DNA of 62,195 nt from a virus. A program made the translations under genes and the position numbers. Positions 33,357 to 41,412 of this stretch are shown here, one piece after another. Numbering within the stretch: position 1 is the stretch's first letter; each line of letters opens with the position of its first letter. The stretch is from the IMG/VR virus record IMGVR_UViG_3300042539_001868, positions 1-62,195 of that record; one strand, given 5' to 3'. Under the pieces are notes generated by a model. That model did not search any database and was not told where the DNA came from. It worked only from the letters and a program-made list of their open reading frames with translations.

Positions 33357-35599
33357 TTATTAGAACTTAAAAAGTTTATTGATTTTTCAAAATCAACAAC
33401 GTGTCCTGAAGTTCCGTGAGAATTTAATTGGTAATGTTTTAATATGTTTGATAACATTGAAACTTTTTTATTTTTTATAATATAAAAAAAACTTATTGAC
33501 CTTTCGTGTGCGTGACCCGCAGTATCTGTATTATTTAAGTCGTAAATAAGTTTCTCAAACCATTTCATGTACTCGTTAAAAGTATCTTTATTAAAAGTAG
33601 AATTACTTGTAGATGACCAAATCTCATTTGGATTTTTTTTAATCGATTTATCTATCATTTCATAAACATCAATACCATAATTTTTTTTAATTGACGGTAT
33701 CAAATATTTTACCCATTTTTCATTTTTAATGTATTGATAATTAGACATTAGTATTGGTACATAACCTATAAAATCAAAACCCTGAGTAATCTTTTCATTA
33801 TATAAATTATTAAACTCGTCAGAAATAATTATGTCATACTCAAAAAGATTTATGTAATCTGAGTTAATTAAGTTATTTTTCCATAACGCATACCAACCTG
33901 TAAAAGAAGTGAATAATGGATATTGTTCTATATTAAACGGTAAATTTCTAGCAATTATAACATTATTTAATTTTTCAATTTTATCAACCTGTTTATCACC
34001 AACAAACACATATTTTAAATCTGTAAAATTAGAAAATTTATTAATTTCTAAATATTTTAATAATACGTCTTGGTCGTGTATAAAAATGAATGTTGATATT
34101 TTTTTATTAATTCCATTATTCATATTTTTTGATAAAAAAGGAAACAAAATGTTTTTATAATCATCTTGCATTTTTTGTGATTTATTAAAATCTTCATTTC
34201 TAGTTACTGATTCGTAATGATAAGAAACGCAATCAGAACATAAATAATTTTTTAAATTTAAATTTAAACATTGAATGTTTAATTCAACATCCTCAAAACA
34301 ATTAGAATAATTTTCATTATACATACCGCATTTTATAAAAATTTCTTTTTTTATCATCATCAACGCACCTGTATTACCTAACACTTCTTTCGTTACTCTA
34401 TCAAATTTGTAATAAGAACCAATATTTTTATGATTTATAGATAATTGTTTATTTTTTTCAACATAATTGAATACAATACCATTGTGTTGGATTGTATTAT
34501 TTTTAAAATGTAATCTGGCTCCGACAGTCCCAACTTTATTTTGTGTCTTAAATACATTAAGCATTTCATATAAAACATTATTAAGTATTTTAATATCGTT
34601 ATTACAAAAAAATAAAAATTCGTATTCGTCACTAACGTGATTTTTTACAACATCATTATTTATTTTTGCAAAATTATAATAATCATATTCTATTAATTTT
34701 ATGTTATTATAAGTGGAAATAAATTGTTTTATCCAAACTTTTTCTTCATCGGTAGAACCTGTATCAGCAATAAAAATGTCAAACAAATTTTTATTACAAT
34801 GGTCATAAAAAGATTTAATACAATCAAATAACATTTCAATTTTTCCTTTAGTTGGGATTATAATTGCGACTTTACCAATATTTTTAATTATCTTTTCTTT
34901 AATTTCAGGAACATATATTTTTTCAGGTTTTAAATCCAACGGTAAAACATATTTCCATTTGTCCAAGAAAAAATCTTTAGAAATAAAAAATTCTTGATTT
35001 GGTTGTCCAACTGATTCATGAGTAATTTCAAATGAAGACGTAACCCCAATTTTAACACCATCTAAATAATTTGGAATACAAAATCCATGGTCATAAAAAT
35101 GAAATTTACCAATAGTCTCATCAAAATTATGTTTAATTTTTGTTTTATCAAAAGATATAAACAATCCGTCAATTGTTACAACAGGTATTAAAAATGGTAA
35201 CTTAGGTGAATATTTACTTAACCATTTTTTTTGACCTTCAGGATGATGATAAACTTGACCAACCATTGTTTGGTTCATTTTTTCCCAATATACTCCTGAC
35301 TCAGGAAAATAACAACTTCCTGCCTTTCCAATTATACCAAAATCAGAATTATTGGAAAAATCTTCTAATAATTTTTTACCCCAACCTTTTTCTAATTTTA
35401 TATCATTATGACAACAAACTACAATATCAAATTTTGATTCTGATATTCCTTTGTTGTATAGTTCAGTTAATTTAAACTGATTAAAATTTTGATATTCCAA
35501 AATTTGAACATCATTTAAACCACAACTTTGTAACAAATGTTGTCTAAATTTGTTATTATATGTATCATCTTTATGAGTTGAGTAAACAATTGTTATCAT
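33353..35599 (-). CDS. Multi-domain glycosyltransferase (GT2-type centre)
   Basis: 748 residues with three apparent modules. Residues 1-235: GT-A-like start (MITIVYSTHKDDTYNNKFRQ), FDIVVCCHNDIKLEKGWGKK. Residues 245-480: classic family 2 domain, VAIIIPTKGKIEMLFDCIKS, IFIADTGSTDEE, EYEFLFFCNNDIKILN with the NDD-like acidic site, and GALMMIKKEIFIKCGMYNE. Residues 500-748: a third alpha/beta module (TFIFIHDQDVLLKYLEI, YINLFEYDIIISDEF) resembling another transferase domain. Such fusions can add successive sugars. It is the largest enzyme of the island and very AT-rich. Confidence 0.82.
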   Translation of the reverse strand: MITIVYSTHKDDTYNNKFRQHLLQSCGLNDVQILEYQNFNQFKLTELYNKGISESKFDIVVCCHNDIKLEKGWGKKLLEDFSNNSDFGIIGKAGSCYFPESGVYWEKMNQTMVGQVYHHPEGQKKWLSKYSPKLPFLIPVVTIDGLFISFDKTKIKHNFDETIGKFHFYDHGFCIPNYLDGVKIGVTSSFEITHESVGQPNQEFFISKDFFLDKWKYVLPLDLKPEKIYVPEIKEKIIKNIGKVAIIIPTKGKIEMLFDCIKSFYDHCNKNLFDIFIADTGSTDEEKVWIKQFISTYNNIKLIEYDYYNFAKINNDVVKNHVSDEYEFLFFCNNDIKILNNVLYEMLNVFKTQNKVGTVGARLHFKNNTIQHNGIVFNYVEKNKQLSINHKNIGSYYKFDRVTKEVLGNTGALMMIKKEIFIKCGMYNENYSNCFEDVELNIQCLNLNLKNYLCSDCVSYHYESVTRNEDFNKSQKMQDDYKNILFPFLSKNMNNGINKKISTFIFIHDQDVLLKYLEINKFSNFTDLKYVFVGDKQVDKIEKLNNVIIARNLPFNIEQYPLFTSFTGWYALWKNNLINSDYINLFEYDIIISDEFNNLYNEKITQGFDFIGYVPILMSNYQYIKNEKWVKYLIPSIKKNYGIDVYEMIDKSIKKNPNEIWSSTSNSTFNKDTFNEYMKWFEKLIYDLNNTDTAGHAHERSISFFYIIKNKKVSMLSNILKHYQLNSHGTSGHVVDFEKSINFLSSNK

Positions 35600-35600
35600 T

Positions 35601-36431
35601 TTAATTTAAATTTTGATTGTAATAATTTGCAGCGTTTAATTCTGATTTTTTGTATTTGTCTATATTTCTTTGTGTATCGTATCCTGAAGAATCTGACCAA
35701 AAACAATGTATGAAATTTTTTCTATAATCAATAAATTTATAACCTTTTAAATACATTTCTCTAAACCATTTTGTACCCAAATCTAATCCGTATTCGCCAA
35801 ATAAAGAAACGTCACCCAAAGGTTTACATTCTTTCATTACTATTTCTCTATTTATTAAACACGACCATTCATTCATTCTACATTCAGGTAATGGTTTTGG
35901 ATTATTTTTATCTATCATACTTATTTGAGTCCTTACATGTGGGTAACTTAAAGTATATAAAACATCATAACTAATATCAACTTCATTAAAAATTTCACCA
36001 CTACAAAGATTATTACTTTTCGCGGGACAATTCCAACACTGACCTATTTGACCAATACTAAGATTTTCACCAATTAAATTTAGCATGTCCCCGATAATAT
36101 CGCCAGTATAAAGAACATCATTATGAGTTACAAATACGAATTTTTTATCACTTTTTTCAAATCCATATTGATATCTAACTTTAAATCTATCATTTTCATT
36201 TTTATAATCAATTGACGATGAAATAAAAGAATATGTATTTGGTTCGTAAACAATTAAATTATCAAAATAATCATAAATCCAAGTCACATTTTCATTGTTT
36301 GGTTGTTGTTTTTCTTTTATTAAAAAAATTTTGTCTATATGTTGTTTTGAATGTTTTAATAGACTTTTTAGAGTACTTAATGTTTGCCAAGGTTTACCAT
36401 AAACATTAATTATAACATCAACTTTATTCAT
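35601..36431 (-). CDS. GT2-like glycosyltransferase
   Basis: 276 residues. NKVDVIINVYGKPWQTLSTL is the family 2 opening; KFVFVTHNDVLYTGDIIGDM gives the acidic donor site, and a Cys-containing loop (GQCWNCPAKSNNLCSG, about 133-150) may bind metal or form a structural knot. DVSLFGEYGLDLGTKWFREM is an acceptor-side helix. Overlaps the methyltransferase upstream by four bases. Confidence 0.75.
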   Translation of the reverse strand: MNKVDVIINVYGKPWQTLSTLKSLLKHSKQHIDKIFLIKEKQQPNNENVTWIYDYFDNLIVYEPNTYSFISSSIDYKNENDRFKVRYQYGFEKSDKKFVFVTHNDVLYTGDIIGDMLNLIGENLSIGQIGQCWNCPAKSNNLCSGEIFNEVDISYDVLYTLSYPHVRTQISMIDKNNPKPLPECRMNEWSCLINREIVMKECKPLGDVSLFGEYGLDLGTKWFREMYLKGYKFIDYRKNFIHCFWSDSSGYDTQRNIDKYKKSELNAANYYNQNLN

Positions 36432-36988
36432 TTTTTCTTTAAAACAAAAAGAGTATTTTTAAAATATCTACAATAATCTTCGGGTTGATTTCTTAAATCT
36501 TCAGTTTCTTTTTCTAAAAGAACAAACCCTTTTTCTAAAATTATTGGTAAAATTTCATTATTATTTAATTCATTAACATGTCCATATCCCCCCTGACCTC
36601 TTACCGCCCAAGAAAAAATTAAATATTCGTTACAAATAGAAGTCATATTTTCTATAAAAATTTCTTGAAATTCTTTTGGGATATGTTCGCCAACTTCTAA
36701 ACATAAAACATTACCTTTTTCGTAATGTTCAAAAACTTCAGTTAAATTTTTTTGTCTGATGTCCAAATCTTCATGTAGTTTTATGGGGTCACCTTCAAAA
36801 CCAATTAATTTAACATGACCATTTTCTTTTAATTCTTTTAAATAATCACCAACACCACATCCTAAATCGTAGATTATTTTGTTTTTATCATATGATAAAA
36901 ATTTGCAAATCCAATTACTAACTAATTTTGAATGTATATGGTGTGATACTGCGGAGTCTTTTCTCCAAAAACCTGTCTTATCTATCAT
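36428..36988 (-). CDS. SAM-dependent methyltransferase
   Basis: 186 residues. IIYDLGCGVGDYLKELKENG is SAM motif I, HVKLIGFEGDPIKLHEDL follows with the acidic residue, and GNVLCLEVGEHIPKEFQEIF is the post-motif region of class I methyltransferases. WAVRGQGGYGHVNELNNNEI may form the substrate pocket. It is the first gene of the AT-rich island when read in the direction of transcription, nine bases after the dUTPase gene. Confidence 0.83.
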   Translation of the reverse strand: MIDKTGFWRKDSAVSHHIHSKLVSNWICKFLSYDKNKIIYDLGCGVGDYLKELKENGHVKLIGFEGDPIKLHEDLDIRQKNLTEVFEHYEKGNVLCLEVGEHIPKEFQEIFIENMTSICNEYLIFSWAVRGQGGYGHVNELNNNEILPIILEKGFVLLEKETEDLRNQPEDYCRYFKNTLFVLKKK

Positions 36989-36996
36989 TTTTTTTA

Positions 36997-37605
36997 TTAA
37001 ATTCCTGTTGAACCAAATCCGTTACTATTCCTGTCTTTATTTGCCGTCTCATTTTTTTCTTCCAACTCAACCCACGCTCCATTAACAACAGGACAAAGAA
37101 CCGCTTGAGCAACTTTCATTCCTTTTGTTATTTTAAATGGTTCGTTATTTGTGTTAAATAAAATAACTTTAACCTCTCCTGTGTATCCGTTATCAACAGT
37201 TCCAGGTGAGTTTAAACACATTAATCCTTGATTAATTGCTAGCCCACTTTTTGACCTAACTTGAATTTCAAAACCGTCTTTAATATCAAATGATAGTCCT
37301 GTAGGAATCAATGCTCTTCCAAAAGGCTCTAATACAACCTCTTCAGTTGAATATAAGTCAAAACCTGAATCGCTTGGATAATTGTATTTTGGAGCTACCG
37401 CATCAGGATGTAATTTTTTATAACCAAGTAAATGAGTTGGTTTGTAATTTCTCATTTCTTCATCAAGTTCCTTAACATCAATCCCACTAGCCTTAAATAA
37501 TTCATTATAATCAAAATTATCTAAATCACCATTATCCATAACACCTTTTAATTTTTCGGCATACTCTCTAAGAGCATCCAAATCCATATTTTCACCTAAA
37601 TTCAT
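36997..37605 (-). CDS. dut: dUTP diphosphatase (dUTPase)
   Basis: 202 residues. It hydrolyses dUTP to dUMP, supplying thymidylate precursor and keeping uracil out of DNA. All five trimeric-dUTPase motifs are present: SDSGFDLYS, RSKSGLA, SPGTVDNGYTGEVKV, KGMKVAQAVLCP and the C-terminal RNSNGFGSTG arm. An N-terminal extension of about 60 residues (acidic helix, DLDALREYAEKLKGVMDN) precedes the catalytic core and is absent from typical 150-residue enzymes. An in-frame ATG at 37587 is an alternative start. Overlaps the exonuclease gene by four bases. Confidence 0.95.
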   Translation of the reverse strand: MNLGENMDLDALREYAEKLKGVMDNGDLDNFDYNELFKASGIDVKELDEEMRNYKPTHLLGYKKLHPDAVAPKYNYPSDSGFDLYSTEEVVLEPFGRALIPTGLSFDIKDGFEIQVRSKSGLAINQGLMCLNSPGTVDNGYTGEVKVILFNTNNEPFKITKGMKVAQAVLCPVVNGAWVELEEKNETANKDRNSNGFGSTGI

Positions 37606-38324
37606 TTTTTTAAACTTTTTAATTTTTTTATAACCTCAATTAAAACCTCAACATCTCTTTCACAATATTTTGAAATCTCTTCTAATTTATTGTCAATCCA
37701 ATAACTGTCATGTACTTTATCACCGGTAACTTCACCATCTTTAGATGTTGGTATATCCAAACAAGAACATAACAAATCCAAAGAACCAATTGAAGTATAA
37801 GAACCATATTGCCAAATTTCTTTTGTGTCTATGGCCTTAACTTCCCAAGGTTTTGTATCATATGATGGAAGAATTGAAGGTGGTAATATTCCATTAACAA
37901 TCATTCTTTTTGCTAACATTGGAATATCAAAGTTCTTTAAGTTGTGTCCACATAAAAAGAAATCCAATCTTCCACATCTATCTAAAAGTTTTTGAACATT
38001 TTCTAAAAGAACTTTTTCATCATCTCCTGAGAAAGTTTGTTTTTTAATTTCTCCATTATCCATAACAAAGGCGGCACTCACACAAACAATTTTTGAAAAC
38101 TCAGGTACAAGACCTGCACGTTTCTTAAAAACTTCGTTCATTAATTGAGTTGATTCCATTCCAACTTGATTGTCTTCAGGAAATCTTTTTAAAAACCAAT
38201 CGAAATATTTTTCAAATTGGTTTGCCATATTTGGATTTAAATTTTGACAAATTTCATAGTCAGGACAACACCCAACGGTTTCAATGTCCAAAAACAATAT
38301 TTTACTAATCGGAATATTAATCAT
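37602..38324 (-). CDS. 3'-5' exonuclease, DNA polymerase B exo-like (DnaQ fold)
   Basis: 240 residues. ILFLDIETVG holds the exo I DxE pair, FLCGHNLKNFDIPMLAKRM is exo II with Asn-x-x-x-x-Asp, and KYCERDVEVLIEVIKKL is exo III (Y-x(3)-D type). This matches the predicted PolB-like exonuclease family (RNase H fold) that acts on DNA or RNA ends. It is a stand-alone exonuclease with no polymerase domain, placed with dUTPase among nucleotide and replication genes. Two bases separate it from the upstream transferase. Confidence 0.88.
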   Translation of the reverse strand: MINIPISKILFLDIETVGCCPDYEICQNLNPNMANQFEKYFDWFLKRFPEDNQVGMESTQLMNEVFKKRAGLVPEFSKIVCVSAAFVMDNGEIKKQTFSGDDEKVLLENVQKLLDRCGRLDFFLCGHNLKNFDIPMLAKRMIVNGILPPSILPSYDTKPWEVKAIDTKEIWQYGSYTSIGSLDLLCSCLDIPTSKDGEVTGDKVHDSYWIDNKLEEISKYCERDVEVLIEVIKKLKSLKK

Positions 38325-38325
38325 T

Positions 38326-39543
38326 TTACTTTACAATTGATTTGTACCACTCAGCTCTATCTTTTGTTATATTTTTTAAATGATATTTGTCTTTAACAGT
38401 TTCATATAATCTGTTGCCCATATCTTCTATCATATTTGGATTTTGAATCAACTTTTTAATGTATTTGTGCCAATCACTATGATTGTTAACTTCATTAACT
38501 AATAGAGCATTACCATCAGTAAATTCACCATTTTTCAATGAATGTTTCAAATCAATAGTATACGGACCTACATTAGATGCGATTAACGCTTTCTTATAAA
38601 ATCCCGCCTCAATAACTTTTAATTGTGATTTAACTCTATTGAATATATGATTTTTAATTGGTGCTAATGAAATGTCTAATTTAGAATAATTCATTGCGTA
38701 ACTTGTTACAGGTTTTGTCCAAACTCTTAAATAAGGAAGTGACTTATCTGATTTAAATTCACCTTCTTTAAATTCCATTAAGAACTTTTTATAGTCCTCA
38801 TCAATAATTTTGTAATTATCGGTGAACAATTCTTCATATCTCGCCCAAACTGTTTCGTGAGGTAAAATATCTCTTTTCTTTTGTTCACCTGTTTCTTTAT
38901 TGATTTCGGTTACATAACCTCTAGTATCAAACCCACAAATTACATATTGAATTTTACTATTGAGGTCAGCTCCATTTTTACTAACAACACCACGAAGTAA
39001 TTCCAAATCATGTAAGTGAGATGAACCACCTAACCAACCAACTCGGATTCTATCTGAAGGTAACGTAGGTTCTTTAAATTGATTTTCATCAGGATTAATT
39101 CCATTTGGAAAAACTACAACATTTTTGTTTAACTTTTTTATTTCATTTGCAAAAACTTCAGTAGTTGTTGTGACATACTGAGCGTGACGCAAGTTTTCCA
39201 TAATTTTCTTATCAATTTGATTTTGAACAATTATAGAGTGAATTGGATGTTCTTTTGTCGGTAACCAATAGTCGTCTAAATCAACAACTGTAACAATACC
39301 CATATCTTTTAATCCTTTAAGGATACTTGGAGTCATGTTATAGTCATGCCCAATATTTCTGTGGATATGGACTATTTGATATTTTTTCCAATAATTTGGG
39401 TCTTGAATTTTAGGTTGATAATCAATATCCACGTGAAAATCATCGGGGTACATATTTTGTAACATTACATGGGGGTCGACTGAACGAAATTTCCCAACTC
39501 CACTTGTGTCTGATGGGAGAACTAAAACATTAATTTTTGACAT
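38326..39543 (-). CDS. GT-B glycosyltransferase
   Basis: 405 residues. Rossmann start INVLVLPSDTSGVGKFRSVD with the Gly-rich donor turn, YQIVHIHRNIGH, then GIVTVVDLDDYWLPTKEHPI; the donor domain has DRIRVGWLGGSSHLHDLELL and ISLAPIKNHIFNRVKSQLKV leading to IEAGFYKKALIASNVGPY, the family 4-like nucleotide-sugar site. It begins the long minus-strand block that runs to the sigma gene. It lies outside the AT-rich island. The start codon overlaps a TATTTAT string, which I do not accept as its promoter. Confidence 0.82.
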   Translation of the reverse strand: MSKINVLVLPSDTSGVGKFRSVDPHVMLQNMYPDDFHVDIDYQPKIQDPNYWKKYQIVHIHRNIGHDYNMTPSILKGLKDMGIVTVVDLDDYWLPTKEHPIHSIIVQNQIDKKIMENLRHAQYVTTTTEVFANEIKKLNKNVVVFPNGINPDENQFKEPTLPSDRIRVGWLGGSSHLHDLELLRGVVSKNGADLNSKIQYVICGFDTRGYVTEINKETGEQKKRDILPHETVWARYEELFTDNYKIIDEDYKKFLMEFKEGEFKSDKSLPYLRVWTKPVTSYAMNYSKLDISLAPIKNHIFNRVKSQLKVIEAGFYKKALIASNVGPYTIDLKHSLKNGEFTDGNALLVNEVNNHSDWHKYIKKLIQNPNMIEDMGNRLYETVKDKYHLKNITKDRAEWYKSIVK

Positions 39544-39600
39544 AAATACTAAATTATATGGAAAATATAATCTAATACTTTTGGATTATCAACTTCAAAA

Positions 39601-39631
39601 AAAAATCCACACATAAAATGTGAGGATTTTT
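39601..39631 (-). terminator. Terminator after minus-strand unit 42292-39650
   Basis: Stem AAAAATCC-CACAT / ATGTG-GGATTTTT with one A-A mismatch and loop AAA; read leftwards it runs into nine T. It separates this unit from the long block beginning at 39543. Confidence 0.88.
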
Positions 39632-39649
39632 ATTAAATTTGTAATACTT

Positions 39650-40246
39650 TTATTTACCGACTTTTTTAATCTTGGTTACTTTACCTTCAAATACATGACT
39701 ACCTACTTTAAAAGTAAAAAGGTCATTACTTTTGTTAACTGATTCAATTAATAAACCATTCTCAGACAAAACTTCTTTAACAGTTTCTTTAAGTATTGCT
39801 TTTAAATCTGTATGAGATAAACCTAAATTATTAGAAACACTTTCAGTTCTTCTTTGAGGTATAGGACCTGTTTGTTTACCTGACGCGTCAACATTCATAA
39901 GTCTTGCTGCCTTATCTACTAAATCGTTAGAAAGTGATGGCCCACCAACTGATGGTTGTTGAATAGGATGTTCAATCATTAATTGTTTAATTTCATCAGG
40001 TAACTTAGATGTTAATATTCTATCTTTGGTAGCTAATTGTGATTGTTGAGGTTGTTGTATAGGTCTTGATTCCTGAATATATTCTTGAGGTAAATTGTAT
40101 TTTGCTTGAGGAACTTGGTAATCTTCTACTTCAGGCATATTTGGTAAAGGTAATGAAGAATTACCTGCTCTTGGTATTGATTGATGTTTTTCCATGATTT
40201 TTTTAGAAATCATTAATTTTTGTATTAATTCGTTTTCTGCTGACAT
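39650..40246 (-). CDS. Hypothetical protein with Gln/Pro linker, possible virion protein
   Basis: 198 residues. A short N-terminal helix is followed by a Pro/Gln-rich disordered stretch (VPQAKYNLPQEYIQESRPIQ, then QQPQQSQ) and a helix LSHTDLKAILKETVKEVLSE at about 145-164 that resembles the proposed capsid-targeting helix (LTESDLMKLVKRIIKE) but is internal. The last 25 residues form a small beta domain (LFTFKVGSHVFEGKV). No enzyme motif. Last gene of its unit, directly before a terminator. Confidence 0.65.
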   Translation of the reverse strand: MSAENELIQKLMISKKIMEKHQSIPRAGNSSLPLPNMPEVEDYQVPQAKYNLPQEYIQESRPIQQPQQSQLATKDRILTSKLPDEIKQLMIEHPIQQPSVGGPSLSNDLVDKAARLMNVDASGKQTGPIPQRRTESVSNNLGLSHTDLKAILKETVKEVLSENGLLIESVNKSNDLFTFKVGSHVFEGKVTKIKKVGK

Positions 40247-40251
40247 AAATT

Positions 40252-40644
40252 TTATTCTTGTTGGTCAAAGTTTGCGTTTATTATAACTCTTAACATACTC
40301 TTATCTCCCGTTCTATTGTAACCTGGTCTTGGAGTGTTAAATTTTTCTCCTGAAGGTTTGAATGAAAGAATCTTGTCAACCCTAAAAAGACGCCAACCTG
40401 GTAATGGTTGTTCACCTTTGTAAGCGGTATGAGAAGACCCTTGTTCATCCCAAGCTCTCAAAACAGGATTATCAGATTTACTATAACCGAAACAAACAGG
40501 TTCAATTTGACGAAGTCCTCGTCCACCTGGCTCGTCACCATCATAATAAATGATAATCTTATTTTTTTTCTTAATAGCGTCAACGATAGAATCGATTGAT
40601 GCTACTTCTAAAATAAGGGATTTAACTGTGTTGTAAAGTTTCAT
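40252..40644 (-). CDS. WYL-like domain protein with capsid-targeting-like N-terminus
   Basis: 130 residues. The N-terminus MKLYNTVKSLILEVASID ends its helix in I-L-E (Glu13), a possible prohead-protease site. The rest follows the WYL regulator domain: IDSIVDAIKKKNKIIIYYDG, then GLRQIEPVCFGYSKSDNPVL, RAWD, WRLFRVDKILSFKPSG. WYL domains bind ligands or nucleic acid in bacterial regulators; here there is no DNA-binding domain. If the N-terminus is a packaging signal, it would be a WYL protein delivered with DNA. Overlaps its upstream neighbour by one base. Confidence 0.65.
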   Translation of the reverse strand: MKLYNTVKSLILEVASIDSIVDAIKKKNKIIIYYDGDEPGGRGLRQIEPVCFGYSKSDNPVLRAWDEQGSSHTAYKGEQPLPGWRLFRVDKILSFKPSGEKFNTPRPGYNRTGDKSMLRVIINANFDQQE

Positions 40645-40937
40645 TATAAACCTGGAGTTGTGTATGGTTTGTTAGGTTGGAATTTGTTTACAACAATTTC
40701 AGCTTTACGCTCCACGATATCTTGAATCGCACCTGCGTTTTGATTGTAAACATCTAAAAATCCACCCGTACCTTTTCCTTGTTCATCACCATCAGCTAAA
40801 GCGTCAGGATTTGTTGATGAGTAAAGATTTGCTTTATTAAAATCATTTTTTGGAAACAATTTAGCTCTTTCAGCTTCCGCAATTGAACTTAAAGTGTTTT
40901 TTGGTTGTTCGAAATTTAAAGGTTCTACTTGTGCCAT
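40644..40937 (-). CDS. Hypothetical small protein, possible structural
   Basis: 97 residues. Begins MAQVEPLNFEQPKNTLSSIA, then AEAERAKLFPKNDFNKANLY, a Gly/Asp-rich loop (DALADGDEQGKGTGG) and a helix. No motif recognised. Polar, no Cys, no membrane segment. Gene packing (one-base overlap downstream, four-base gap upstream) ties it to the WYL-like and neighbouring genes. Confidence 0.65.
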   Translation of the reverse strand: MAQVEPLNFEQPKNTLSSIAEAERAKLFPKNDFNKANLYSSTNPDALADGDEQGKGTGGFLDVYNQNAGAIQDIVERKAEIVVNKFQPNKPYTTPGL

Positions 40938-40941
40938 AATA

Positions 40942-41412
40942 TTAAATTATTTTATTTATTAGTTCGTTTATTCTTTTTAGACTTTCTGTTATCGCAACAT
41001 TAAAATCATTAGTATTTGAATGATGACTTTTTGCTAGTCTATTCATGTTTTTTAAATTATTTTTTTCATGAGGTTGGATAAATTGATTTGATAACGCAAT
41101 CGACCTATTTTTTTTCAGACTATGAACATCATCCCTCATAGAGTCTAAGCATTGGTTCACCCATTCTTTAACATAATAACCACCATTCAAAATAAATGGT
41201 AAATCACTATCCATTCCTTTGAAGGAATCAAACCAATTTTTAATTCTTTTTAATTGTTGATAAGTTATTTCTCCTGACTCACGAAGTTCTTGGTTTCTTT
41301 TATATCCTTCGGTAGTCTCACTTGCACCTTTAGCCGATTCGAAACACTTATTCAAATATTCAGTTACTTCTTTTGGTATTGGTATATTTTTTCCGTATAA
41401 ATCCTTATTCAT
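40942..41412 (-). CDS. Hypothetical helical protein
   Basis: 156 residues, mostly helical, charged (ITYQQLKRIKNWFDSFKGM, HEKNNLKNMNRLAKSHHSN). No recognised domain. The end (VAITESLKRINELINKI) is a leucine/isoleucine helix. Overlaps its upstream gene by eight bases. A DNA- or head-associated role is possible from context only. Confidence 0.65.
   Translation of the reverse strand: MNKDLYGKNIPIPKEVTEYLNKCFESAKGASETTEGYKRNQELRESGEITYQQLKRIKNWFDSFKGMDSDLPFILNGGYYVKEWVNQCLDSMRDDVHSLKKNRSIALSNQFIQPHEKNNLKNMNRLAKSHHSNTNDFNVAITESLKRINELINKII

Noticed and set aside
39542-39548. TATTTAT on the minus strand overlapping the start codon of the gene at 39543
   Set aside because: The motif includes the T and A of the ATG, so transcription would begin inside the gene. 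The start itself is supported by the Rossmann N-terminus. Likely chance.
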